Shown piece after piece: positions 15,020-22,913 of a stretch of DNA of 33,234 bases. The DNA is from CAIMZW01 sp037130455. GTDB taxonomy: Bacteria > Actinomycetota > Actinomycetes > Nanopelagicales > Nanopelagicaceae. The notes beneath the pieces are model-generated. The model saw nothing but the letters and a program-made list of their open reading frames with translations, made no database searches and had not been told where the DNA came from. Location of the stretch: NCBI GenBank assembly GCA_037130455.1, contig JBAXSZ010000013.1:1-33234 (forward strand). The letters are read 5' to 3'. The translations under genes and the position numbers were made by a program. Position 1 is the stretch's first letter, and every line of letters begins with the position of its first letter.

Positions 15020-15946
15020 ATGGCCGCCAAGGATTTATACGAGAAAGACCTGTACAAAATCCTTGGCGTGCAAAAAAGCGACGATGCAGCGGCCGTGAAG
15101 AAGCAATATCGAAAATTGGCCAGAGAGCTTCACCCAGATAAAACCAAAGGTGATAAGAAACTTGAAGACCGATTCAAGGAAGTTTCTGAAGCCTATGAAG
15201 TACTTTCAGATGATAAAAAGCGCGTGGAATACGATGAAATGCGCGATGCCTTTACCTCTGGACGAATGCCTCGAGGTGGGAGCCAAACTGGACCTGGCGG
15301 ATTTGGCGGGCAGGATTTCTCGGATCTCTTTGGCGGCGGCGGACCTCAAGATATTTTTAGCACCCTCTTTGGAAATGGGCGAGCACCGCGCAAAGGCGGC
15401 GATATCCAGACCGAAACATCTATTTCCTTTCGAGATTCAATTTTCGGCAGCGAGCTAAATCTTAAGGTAGCTCCTCAAGGTTCAACTCCGACCACAATTT
15501 CCACCAGAGTTCCTGCCGGAATAAACGATGGCGCAAAGATTAAATTAAAAGGCCGTGGCTCACCAGGACAAGCCGGTCCTGGCGATCTGTACATCATTAT
15601 TCATGTAGTCCCACACCCGGTTTTCACTCGTAAAGGCGAAAATCTTCACATGAGTTTGCCGGTAACTTTCACCGAAGCGGCGCTAGGTGCTGATATTTCA
15701 GTTCCCACTTTAGATGGCGAAGAAGTCACAGTCAGAATTGCCCCGGGCACTCCAAATGGTCGGACCCTTCGAGTAAAAGGTCGCGGAGTTAAGAAAGGTC
15801 ATGCCATTGGCGATCTGATGATTTCCGTAGATGTCCAAGTTCCGCAACGGGTCGATGGAAAAGCCAAGAAGGCGCTAGAAGAGTTTGCCGAAGCAACTAA
15901 AGATTTTGACCCCAGAGCCGACCTTAGCCAAAGAGCGCAGGCATAA
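15020..15946 (+). CDS. dnaJ: DnaJ co-chaperone without zinc finger (type II)
   Basis: The protein has 308 residues. The J domain (about 10-75) has the HPD motif in RKLARELHPDKTKG. A Gly/Phe-rich linker (about 84-125) with GGFGGQDFSDLFGGGG follows, then the two beta-barrel client-binding domains (TRVPAGINDGAKIKLKGRG; RVKGRGVKKG). The whole sequence contains no cysteine, so the CXXCXGXG zinc-binding domain of classical DnaJ is missing and the organisation is that of CbpA-type proteins. This is notable because the DnaJ encoded in dnaK operons of Mycobacterium and Streptomyces carries the zinc domain. It stimulates DnaK ATPase and delivers clients. It lies 2 nt after grpE and 2 nt before hspR. 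Confidence 0.95.
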   Translation: MAAKDLYEKDLYKILGVQKSDDAAAVKKQYRKLARELHPDKTKGDKKLEDRFKEVSEAYEVLSDDKKRVEYDEMRDAFTSGRMPRGGSQTGPGGFGGQDFSDLFGGGGPQDIFSTLFGNGRAPRKGGDIQTETSISFRDSIFGSELNLKVAPQGSTPTTISTRVPAGINDGAKIKLKGRGSPGQAGPGDLYIIIHVVPHPVFTRKGENLHMSLPVTFTEAALGADISVPTLDGEEVTVRIAPGTPNGRTLRVKGRGVKKGHAIGDLMISVDVQVPQRVDGKAKKALEEFAEATKDFDPRADLSQRAQA

Positions 15947-15948
15947 CG

Positions 15949-16380
15949 ATGAACGAAAATGAGATAGAGGAAGAAAACTTCGCAACGCATTCAGATGACG
16001 AAGCGGTATATGTGATTTCGATAGCTTCACAATTGTCAGGGTTGCACCCTCAAACGCTTCGACAATATGACCGTATGGGGCTAGTTTCTCCAGATCGAGC
16101 TACTGGTCGAGGGCGAAGATACTCACTCCGAGATATTGCTTCATTGCGAAATGTGCAGCGTTTGGTTGGCGATGGAATCAACTTGGCTGGAATTAAGAGA
16201 ATTATAGAACTGGAAAGCGCGGTCGCAACAATGGCATTGGAAATGGCCAAATTGCGAACTGAAGTTGATGCGCTGATTGAAGCCAATCCACCTAAATCGT
16301 TGATGCGTAGATCCAACCCGCCCATAGTGTTATATCAGGACCCATTGGTGGGCCAAGTAAAAGAAGATGATTCTCAGTAG
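15949..16380 (+). CDS. hspR: MerR-family heat-shock repressor HspR
   Basis: The protein has 143 residues. The MerR winged helix appears as YVISIASQLSGLHPQTLRQYDRMGLVSPDR followed by GRGRRYSLRDIASLRNVQRL and a dimerisation helix with GINLAGIKRIIELE. The HPQTLRQYDRMGLV segment is characteristic of HspR. Unlike stress-sensing MerR activators it has no cysteine pair; HspR represses by binding HAIR sites, one of which lies before dnaK. It is the last gene of the chaperone operon, so it is produced with DnaK in a feedback loop. The stop codon lies inside the first unit of a 16-bp tandem repeat. Confidence 0.97.
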   Translation: MNENEIEEENFATHSDDEAVYVISIASQLSGLHPQTLRQYDRMGLVSPDRATGRGRRYSLRDIASLRNVQRLVGDGINLAGIKRIIELESAVATMALEMAKLRTEVDALIEANPPKSLMRRSNPPIVLYQDPLVGQVKEDDSQ

Positions 16381-16423
16381 ATTCAATTAGAAGTAGATTC
16401 AAATAGAAGTAGTTTCAAATAGA
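16376..16423 (+). repeat. Three tandem 16-bp units at the hspR stop and before pyrE
   Basis: The units are AGTAGATTCAATTAGA, AGTAGATTCAAATAGA and AGTAGTTTCAAATAGA, differing from their neighbours at one position each. The hspR stop TAG is in unit 1, and because 16 is not a multiple of 3 the repeated TAG falls in all three frames. The array runs into the pyrE promoter-like TAAGGT. It occupies most of the 55-bp gap between the genes. Confidence 0.95.
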
Positions 16424-16435
16424 TAAGGTTAAGCC
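16424..16435 (+). promoter_or_regulatory. Candidate -10 box for a leaderless pyrE transcript
   Basis: TAAGGT (16424-16429) is separated from the pyrE ATG by 6 nt (TAAGCC), and no ribosome-binding site is present. This is the spacing expected if transcription starts at the A of ATG. The upstream sequence is the 16-bp repeat array. Confidence 0.4.
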
Positions 16436-16969
16436 ATGAGCGCACGAGAATCATTAAAAGCAGAGATCTTGAGTAAAGCAGTGGTCCACGGAAAGGTCAT
16501 TCTCTCCTCCGGCAAAGAGGCGGATTACTATGTAGATCTTCGCCGTGTCACATTAGATGCAATCGCAGCACCATTGGTTGGTGAAGTGATGTTGGATCTA
16601 ACTGCAGAATTAGATTTCGATGCAGTTGGCGGACTAACTTTAGGCGCAGACCCAGTTGCTACCGCAATGCTTCATGTTGCTGCATCGCGTGGAAGAAAAC
16701 TCGATGCCTTTGTAGTTCGCAAAGCAGAAAAAGCCCACGGACTTCAGCGTCGGATTGAAGGCCCAGATGTTTCCGGACGCAGAGTTCTTGCTGTGGAAGA
16801 TACCTCGACAACTGGCGGCTCAGTGCTTACTGCAGTGACCGCCCTAGAAGAAGCAGGTGCGATAGTGGTTGGGGTTGCAGTTATCGTTGAACGCGGTGCA
16901 GAGCCAAAAGTTACCGAAGCTGGTTTTGAATATCGTGCGGCTTACTCGCTATCTGATCTAGGGCTTTAA
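16436..16969 (+). CDS. pyrE: Orotate phosphoribosyltransferase
   Basis: The protein has 177 residues. The N-terminal part has LSSGKEADYYVDLRRVTLD, the orotate-binding loop region. The flexible-loop motif is VVRKAEKAHGLQRRIEGP, and the PRPP-binding motif is VLAVEDTSTTGGSVLTAV. The enzyme joins orotate to PRPP to make OMP in pyrimidine synthesis. It follows hspR but is separated by the tandem repeat and by its own promoter-like box, so it is probably not heat-regulated with the operon, although read-through is possible. The gene ends 12 bp from the convergent dedA-type gene. Confidence 0.97.
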   Translation: MSARESLKAEILSKAVVHGKVILSSGKEADYYVDLRRVTLDAIAAPLVGEVMLDLTAELDFDAVGGLTLGADPVATAMLHVAASRGRKLDAFVVRKAEKAHGLQRRIEGPDVSGRRVLAVEDTSTTGGSVLTAVTALEEAGAIVVGVAVIVERGAEPKVTEAGFEYRAAYSLSDLGL

Positions 16970-16981
16970 CTACTTAGATAC

Positions 16982-17614
16982 TTAACTTAAATGCTTTCGG
17001 GTGCGCCACTCTTTAAAGACTTCCCAAATAAGAGGAGCAACTGAGAGAATCACAATTACGGCAACTATCGGCAATATGTAGTGATCTACCGAACCCTTTA
17101 ATTTTTCACCTAAGAAGTAGCCGGCCCAGATGAAGCCCTGCGTCCACACCAGGGCGCTAATAACATTCCAAAAGAGAAATTTTTGGTAACTCATCTTGAT
17201 AATTCCAGCGACTGGGTTCACCAAGTGTCGGACGATCGGAATAAAGCGACCCAAGAAAATCATCTTCCCGTGGCCGTATTTATCCATCCATTTTTCGGCA
17301 GACTTGAGGCGGTCCGGATTGAAATATTTGGAGTTGGGCTTGTTAAAGAGTTTTACACCGTATTTATGACCTAAATGATGGCCAAATTGCGAACCCAAAA
17401 TTGCAAAAATCGGAGATCCAATCACAACTGCCCAGAGTGAGAGATGAACATGGAGTTTGGCTCCAGTGCCCGAGGCGGTGACGCCGGCAATGAAAAGCAA
17501 TGAGTCTCCCGGTAATCCAATGACAACCGGCAAACCGGTCTCAACAAAAAGGATCGTAAAAATGCCGGCTAACCCAAAAGAATTAATGGCGCTGCTGGCG
17601 TTGAAGATATTCAT
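16982..17614 (-). CDS. DedA family membrane protein (VTT domain)
   Basis: The protein has 210 residues and several hydrophobic segments. DedA hallmarks are GLPVVIGLPGDSLLFIAGV near the N-terminus and GRFIPIVRHLVNPVAGIIKM followed by FLFWNVISALVWTQGFIWAGYFLG. DedA proteins are thought to act as lipid scramblases or flippases, in some species for undecaprenyl phosphate, and affect membrane integrity and proton-motive force. The minus-strand ATG at 17614 has TAAGGT 9 nt upstream and no clear Shine-Dalgarno sequence. The gene stands alone on the minus strand between pyrE and hppA. Which lipid it handles cannot be told from sequence. Confidence 0.93.
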   Translation of the reverse strand: MNIFNASSAINSFGLAGIFTILFVETGLPVVIGLPGDSLLFIAGVTASGTGAKLHVHLSLWAVVIGSPIFAILGSQFGHHLGHKYGVKLFNKPNSKYFNPDRLKSAEKWMDKYGHGKMIFLGRFIPIVRHLVNPVAGIIKMSYQKFLFWNVISALVWTQGFIWAGYFLGEKLKGSVDHYILPIVAVIVILSVAPLIWEVFKEWRTRKHLS

Positions 17615-17723
17615 AGAACGCGTACCTTACCGTTGAGTAAGGAACCAGAGAGAAGCAAGAAGGTGATTTCTTCTTAAAACTGGAATTTCCACGGAACCAA
17701 TAGACTAGTGGTCTACAAAACTC

Positions 17724-17753
17724 TGGACAATCGGCCATTTTTCCATCTATACC
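17724..17753 (+). promoter_or_regulatory. Candidate hppA promoter
   Basis: TGGACA (17724-17729), an 18-bp spacer and TATACC (17748-17753) form a reasonable sigma-70-like promoter. It would start near 17760 and give a leader of about 110 nt before hppA. A small inverted repeat, TAGAC-N5-GTCTA (17701-17715), lies just upstream. Confidence 0.4.
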
Positions 17754-17777
17754 TATTTAATTAGCGCTATTTGGAGT

Positions 17778-17870
17778 AAAGGGTCTGAGTGTGTGTAACC
17801 TTTCGCCCATTGTGTGCCGCAAGCCAAAAGGGCTGCGCATCCTTGCAGAGTCGCAAGAATGGAGTTTTAC
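17778..17870 (+). promoter_or_regulatory. Structured 5' leader of hppA
   Basis: Three successive stems can be drawn in the hppA leader. AAAGG pairs with CCTTT (about 17778-17803). CGC-A-AGCC pairs with GGCTGCG around an AAAAG loop, with one bulged A (17818-17837). CTTGC pairs with GCAAG around a 6-nt loop (17842-17857), directly before the GGAG ribosome-binding site at 17861. I do not recognise a known riboswitch class here. The folds were found by eye and not energy-scored. Confidence 0.35.
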
Positions 17871-20126
17871 ATGACGAATCTGGTTCAAGTAACAGGATCA
17901 AACCTGGCCTACGTGTATGTAGTTCTGGGAGTTTCCTTAGTAGCGCTCGCAGTTGCCTATGCCTTACGGGCACAGGTGCTTGCCGCTGATGAAGGAACTG
18001 AAAGCATGAAAAATATTGCAGCCGCCGTTCAAGAAGGTGCCGCTGCTTATCTCAATCGACAATTTAAGACACTCTCATTTTTTGTCGCCATTGTTTTTGT
18101 TCTCCTCTTCGCCCTTCCCGGCACTAGTGATATTCGAATCGGTAGATCAATCTTCTTCCTTCTCGGTGCACTTTTCTCGGCTGGCGTGGGGTACAACGGT
18201 ATGTGGTTAGCGGTTCGCGCAAATGTGCGCGTCGCTGAAGCAGCTCGCCAAAATTCTGCAGAGAATGCAGTTCGTATTGCATTCCGTACCGGTGGCGTTG
18301 TTGGTATGACCACAGTTGGTCTGGGGTTACTTGGTGCTTCTCTTGTTGTTGTTATCTACCGAGAGAATGCCCCTTCAGTATTAGAAGGTTTTGGATTTGG
18401 CGCCGCAATGCTGGCGATGTTCATGCGTGTTGGTGGCGGAATCTTTACCAAAGCTGCAGACGTTGGTGCAGACCTCGTCGGAAAAGTTGAGCAAGGAATT
18501 CCAGAAGATGACCCTCGAAATGCGGCCACAATTGCTGACAACGTTGGAGACAATGTCGGCGACTGTGCCGGTATGGCAGCGGACCTTTTCGAGTCTTATG
18601 CCGTAACACTGGTAGCAGCACTTATTCTTGGAAAAGCCGGATTCGGTGATGCCGGTCTCATTTATCCGCTCATCGTTCCAGCAATTGGAATCGTTACTGC
18701 GATCGTTGGAATTTTCATTACTCGTTTGCGTTCAACCGATAAGAGCGCAATGACCGCAATCAATCGTTCCTTCTTTATTTCGGCGATGATTTCTGCAGTC
18801 TTGGTTGGATTTGCAACATTTACTTACCTACCAGCATCTTTGAAGCAAATGTCAGGTCTAACTGCTGAAGCTGCCGGTGTTGACGTCAATCCACGTACTT
18901 TGGCACTTGGCGCAGTTCTTATCGGAATTGTTCTCGCTGCTGCAATTCAATTGCTCACTGGCTTCTTTACCGAAGTGGGCAAGCGCCCAGTAAATGATGT
19001 AGCTGCATCTTCTAACACCGGTGCCGCAACCGTTATTTTGGCGGGTATTTCAGTTGGTTTTGAGTCTGCAGTTTATTCTGCCGTTCTTATCGCTTCAGCT
19101 GTGTATGGCGCCTTCCTTCTTGGCCATGGATCAATCGTTCTATCGCTATTCGCTGTAGCGCTTGCCGGAACTGGATTACTGACCACCGTCGGCGTAATTG
19201 TCGCAATGGACACCTTTGGTCCTATTTCCGATAACGCGCAAGGCATTGCTGAAATGTCAGGCGATGTTGAAGGAGAAGGTGCAAAGATTCTTACCTCTCT
19301 AGATGCTGTTGGTAATACCACCAAGGCCATCACAAAAGGTATTGCTATCGCAACTGCAGTTTTGGCTGCCACTGCACTCTTTGGCGCATTTACCGATGCC
19401 ATCAAGTTGGCAGTTAAAGATGCCGCAAAGGCAGTTACCGATCCACAATTCAACGGCGTGCTAGATGTTGCCAATCCACGTAACTTGGTCGGATTGATCA
19501 TCGGTGCTGCTGTTGTCTTTATGTTCTCTGGTCTTGCCATCAACGCGGTTTCTCGCGCAGCCGGTGCCGTAGTCGTTGAAGTGCGCAAGCAATTCCACGA
19601 GCACCCAGGAATTATGTTGGGCACTGAGCTTCCAGAATATGGTCGCGTAGTGGATATTTGCACTCGTGATTCACTTCGAGAACTAGCAACACCTGGCTTG
19701 CTCGCAGTTATGGCTCCTATAGCCGTTGGTTTTGGTTTAGGTGTTGGCGCACTTGGTGCCTACCTTGCTGGAGCAATTGGCACGGGAACTTTGATGGCTG
19801 TATTCCTGGCCAACTCTGGTGGCGCTTGGGACAACGCAAAGAAGATGGTTGAAGATGGTCACTATGGCGGGAAAGGCTCAGATGCCCACGCAGCCACAGT
19901 TATCGGAGATACCGTCGGAGATCCATTCAAGGACACTGCTGGTCCAGCAATTAACCCATTGCTGAAAGTTATGAACTTGGTCGGACTTCTGATCACTCCA
20001 GCAATCGTTGGCTTTACCCTCAATGGCCACCAGACATATAGCAAACTTATTGCTCTAGTCGCAGTGATTGTCATCGTCGGCGCGTTAATCCGTAATCGTC
20101 GAGCCGCAACTGCGATTTTCGCGTAG
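17871..20126 (+). CDS. hppA: Membrane proton-pumping pyrophosphatase, K+-independent type
   Basis: The protein has 751 residues with about 16 membrane segments. The catalytic site is in DVGADLVGKVEQGIPEDDPRN, directly followed by the DNVGDNVGD stretch, and in the C-terminal DAHAATVIGDTVGDPFKDTAGP. It hydrolyses pyrophosphate and pumps protons out of the cytoplasm. The diagnostic segment reads GNTTKAITKG; lysine in this position marks the K+-independent subclass, whereas K+-dependent pumps have alanine. The start is ATG 17871 with GGAG 6 nt upstream; an open extension to 17814 is rejected because it is not membrane-like and covers the leader hairpins. The pump could recover energy from PPi released during biosynthesis. 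The stop is followed by two more in-frame TAG codons. Confidence 0.97.
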   Translation: MTNLVQVTGSNLAYVYVVLGVSLVALAVAYALRAQVLAADEGTESMKNIAAAVQEGAAAYLNRQFKTLSFFVAIVFVLLFALPGTSDIRIGRSIFFLLGALFSAGVGYNGMWLAVRANVRVAEAARQNSAENAVRIAFRTGGVVGMTTVGLGLLGASLVVVIYRENAPSVLEGFGFGAAMLAMFMRVGGGIFTKAADVGADLVGKVEQGIPEDDPRNAATIADNVGDNVGDCAGMAADLFESYAVTLVAALILGKAGFGDAGLIYPLIVPAIGIVTAIVGIFITRLRSTDKSAMTAINRSFFISAMISAVLVGFATFTYLPASLKQMSGLTAEAAGVDVNPRTLALGAVLIGIVLAAAIQLLTGFFTEVGKRPVNDVAASSNTGAATVILAGISVGFESAVYSAVLIASAVYGAFLLGHGSIVLSLFAVALAGTGLLTTVGVIVAMDTFGPISDNAQGIAEMSGDVEGEGAKILTSLDAVGNTTKAITKGIAIATAVLAATALFGAFTDAIKLAVKDAAKAVTDPQFNGVLDVANPRNLVGLIIGAAVVFMFSGLAINAVSRAAGAVVVEVRKQFHEHPGIMLGTELPEYGRVVDICTRDSLRELATPGLLAVMAPIAVGFGLGVGALGAYLAGAIGTGTLMAVFLANSGGAWDNAKKMVEDGHYGGKGSDAHAATVIGDTVGDPFKDTAGPAINPLLKVMNLVGLLITPAIVGFTLNGHQTYSKLIALVAVIVIVGALIRNRRAATAIFA

Positions 20127-20159
20127 TAGTTCGAATAGATTCGGTTAATAAGGAGAATA

Positions 20160-22904
20160 TTGGGTACCAAATTAGTCATTGTTGAATCACCGGCGAAAGC
20201 TCGCAAGATTGGGAGCTTTCTCGGGGATGACTACGTGGTGGAAGCGTCGGTGGGGCATATCCGTGATCTGCCCCAGCGAGCTGCTGATATCCCAAAAGAA
20301 TATAAAAAGATTGCTTGGGCAAAAGAGGGTGTAAATATCGAAGCGGACTTCGCGCCCCTTTACGTCATTAACCCCGATAAAAAGGCAAAAGTTTCTGAAT
20401 TAAAAGAATTAATGAAGAGCGCCGATGAATTAATTTTGGCTACTGATGAAGACCGTGAAGGCGAAGCAATCGCCTGGCACTTGATTGAAGTCTTGCGACC
20501 AAAAATTCCGGTAAAGCGAATGGTTTTTCACGAAATCACTAAAGAGGCGATTCAAAAAGCTGCAGATGAAACCCGTGATTTAGATTACCGATTAGTGGAT
20601 GCCCAAGAGTCCAGACGTGTTCTGGACCGACTATATGGATATCGAATTTCGCCAGTGTTGTGGAAGAAAGTGATGCCACGAATTTCCGCGGGACGAGTTC
20701 AATCCGTTGCCACACGATTGATTGTAGAACGCGAGCGCGAGCGCATGGCCTTCATCTCCTCGCGATGGTGGGATCTCAACGCCGAGTGCGATGCTGGCTT
20801 TAAAGCTAGGTTGCTGACTCTGGATGGAAAACGAGTCGCCACCACCAATGATTTTGATGATCATGGTGGGATTAAGGAAAAATCTCTAGAAAATATTTTG
20901 TTATTAGATGAAGTATCGGCTAATTCGCTGGTTCAATCCTTGGCGGGGCAAGCTCTGCTCGTTAAATCGACCGATGAATCTCCTCGAACTGAGCGTCCAA
21001 AGGCACCATTTACAACTTCCACAATGCAACAAGACGCTGGTTCTCGTTTGGGTTGGGGCGCGCAACTAACCATGAGAGTTGCCCAACGCCTGTACGAAAA
21101 TGGTTACATCACCTACATGCGTACGGATTCGGTAACCCTTTCACAATCTGCAATCGCATCTGCCCGGGCATCCGCAAAAGCATTGTATGGCGCTGATTAC
21201 ATCCCTGCAGCACCCAGAAGCTACGAAAGCAAAACCAAGAATGCGCAAGAAGCTCACGAAGCTATTCGACCAGCGGGTGATGCCTTTAAAACCCCGGGAG
21301 AACTAGCGCCAGAATTATCTCGAGATGAATTTGCGCTGTACGACTTAATTTGGAAGCGCACCATCGCCTCCCAAATGTCGGATGCTAAGAAACTTCAAAT
21401 GCGCGTGGACTTTGGCGCACTGACGTCAAATAACGAAACCGCAGTCTTTCGGGCAAATGGATCGGTTGTTACTTTTCCGGGCTTCCTGGCTGCCTATGAA
21501 GAAATAGTTGACGAGAAAACCGATGATCACGATGACTCCAAGCGGCTACCAGCGATGACTGTCGGCGACCTCATGAGCGTTTCGAAATTTACCTGCGAAG
21601 GCCATGAAACAAAACCACCGGCACGATATACCGAACCAACTTTGGTGAAGAAGTTAGAAGAGTTAGGCATTGGTCGACCATCGACATTTGCCTCCATCAT
21701 TTCCACAATCCAAGATCGAGGCTACGTTGGAAAGCGTGGAAGAGCCCTAGTCCCAACCTTCTTAGCATTCTCGGTTACTGGTTTGTTGGAACAGCACTTC
21801 TCCAATTTGGTGGATTACGAATTCACGGCTGCGATGGAAGAAGATCTGGATCGAATTGCTAACGGCGAAGAAGATCGCGTTGCTTGGTTAAAGCGATTCT
21901 TCTTTGGAACTGAAGGCCACCCAGGACTCCAGGATCTTGCCGCTGACTTGGGTGCAATCGATGCTCAAGAAATAAATACCATGAAGATGGGCCAAGGGAT
22001 AGAAATTCGAGTTGGTCGCTATGGTGCCTATCTACAACAAGGTGAGGGCGAAACTCGTAAATTCGCAAATATTCCAGAATCACTCGCGCCTGATGAACTC
22101 ACTCTTGATATTGCAATTCAACTTCTCTCGCAACCTTCTGGTGAACGAGAATTAGGTGTAGACCCACAAACAAATCTCCCGGTAGTTGCAAAGTCCGGAA
22201 GATTTGGTCCGTATGTCACGCAAGCCCTTCCTGAAGGCGCAAAGAAGAGCGAGAAACCAAAGACGGCCTCACTACTCTCCACGATGTCATTAGATACCAT
22301 CAACATTGATGACGCTTTGAAATTGCTCTCTCTGCCCAGGACGTTAGGCGAATTCGATGGCGAAGAAATCACAGTTCAAAATGGCAGGTATGGTCCGTAC
22401 CTCAAGCGCGGTGCCGATTCCAGAACTTTGACTTCCGAAGAACAACTTTTCTCGATTGATTTAGAAGAAGCGATCACCATTTACAAAGAGCCCAAAGTTC
22501 GACGCCGTGGCGTTGCTAAGCCACCGCTCAAAGATCTAGGAATCGATCCAGGAAGTAGCAAGCCAGTTCTGGTTAAGGATGGTCGATTTGGGGTTTATGT
22601 CACCGACGGCGAAACCAATGCCACGTTACGACGTGGAGATACCGTCGAATTTCTCACCCTTGAGCGTGGGTTAGAACTTCTGGCCGGACGCCGAGCGTGG
22701 GAAGCTGAAAATGGTGGAGCAGGTCGAGTCAAGAAGAGCGCAAAGAAGGCTGTTAAAAAGGCACCTGCCGCCAAAAAAGCCGGAGCGCGAAAGAAGAGCG
22801 CACCTACTTTGACGAAAAACACGGTGAAGGCAACTGGTACCGCAAAGGTAAAGAAGAAAGCCGCCTCGGGAACTGGAAAATCAAAAAAGGCAGTTGCCGT
22901 CTAG
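20160..22904 (+). CDS. topA: DNA topoisomerase I (type IA) with lysine-rich tail
   Basis: The protein has 914 residues and starts at TTG 20160, 6 nt after AAGGAG. The Toprim domain begins KLVIVESPAKARKI and has the metal-binding DEDREGEAIAW (about 96-106). The active-site tyrosine is Tyr319 in GYITYMRTDS. After the core come repeated C-terminal domains seen as GRYGAYLQ, GRFGPYVTQ, GRYGPYLKRG and GRFGVYVTDG, followed by a lysine/alanine-rich tail of about 60 residues typical of actinobacterial TopA. There are no zinc-ribbon cysteines as in E. coli. It relaxes negative supercoils. It is followed 9 nt later by the MFS-Tmk gene; the order topA-tmk-holB is common in actinobacteria. Confidence 0.98.
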   Translation: MGTKLVIVESPAKARKIGSFLGDDYVVEASVGHIRDLPQRAADIPKEYKKIAWAKEGVNIEADFAPLYVINPDKKAKVSELKELMKSADELILATDEDREGEAIAWHLIEVLRPKIPVKRMVFHEITKEAIQKAADETRDLDYRLVDAQESRRVLDRLYGYRISPVLWKKVMPRISAGRVQSVATRLIVERERERMAFISSRWWDLNAECDAGFKARLLTLDGKRVATTNDFDDHGGIKEKSLENILLLDEVSANSLVQSLAGQALLVKSTDESPRTERPKAPFTTSTMQQDAGSRLGWGAQLTMRVAQRLYENGYITYMRTDSVTLSQSAIASARASAKALYGADYIPAAPRSYESKTKNAQEAHEAIRPAGDAFKTPGELAPELSRDEFALYDLIWKRTIASQMSDAKKLQMRVDFGALTSNNETAVFRANGSVVTFPGFLAAYEEIVDEKTDDHDDSKRLPAMTVGDLMSVSKFTCEGHETKPPARYTEPTLVKKLEELGIGRPSTFASIISTIQDRGYVGKRGRALVPTFLAFSVTGLLEQHFSNLVDYEFTAAMEEDLDRIANGEEDRVAWLKRFFFGTEGHPGLQDLAADLGAIDAQEINTMKMGQGIEIRVGRYGAYLQQGEGETRKFANIPESLAPDELTLDIAIQLLSQPSGERELGVDPQTNLPVVAKSGRFGPYVTQALPEGAKKSEKPKTASLLSTMSLDTINIDDALKLLSLPRTLGEFDGEEITVQNGRYGPYLKRGADSRTLTSEEQLFSIDLEEAITIYKEPKVRRRGVAKPPLKDLGIDPGSSKPVLVKDGRFGVYVTDGETNATLRRGDTVEFLTLERGLELLAGRRAWEAENGGAGRVKKSAKKAVKKAPAAKKAGARKKSAPTLTKNTVKATGTAKVKKKAASGTGKSKKAVAV

Positions 22905-22913
22905 GCTTAATCC
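22902..22913 (+). promoter_or_regulatory. Candidate -10 box overlapping the topA stop codon
   Basis: TAGGCT (22902-22907) begins with the topA TAG stop and is followed by 6 nt (TAATCC) and the ATG of mfs-tmk. The layout is the same as at pyrE (TAAGGT, TAAGCC, ATG). No ribosome-binding site is seen. It may permit independent leaderless expression of the replication genes. Confidence 0.35.

Noticed and set aside
17625..17642. CCTTAC-N6-GTAAGG inverted repeat before the DedA gene
   Set aside because: The 6-bp arms are short and the left arm coincides with the TAAGGT promoter-like box, so it may be incidental.
17814..17870. Longer hppA start
   Set aside because: The added residues are polar and cysteine-containing, and cover the leader hairpins. 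ATG 17871 has GGAG at good distance and leads directly into the first membrane helix.
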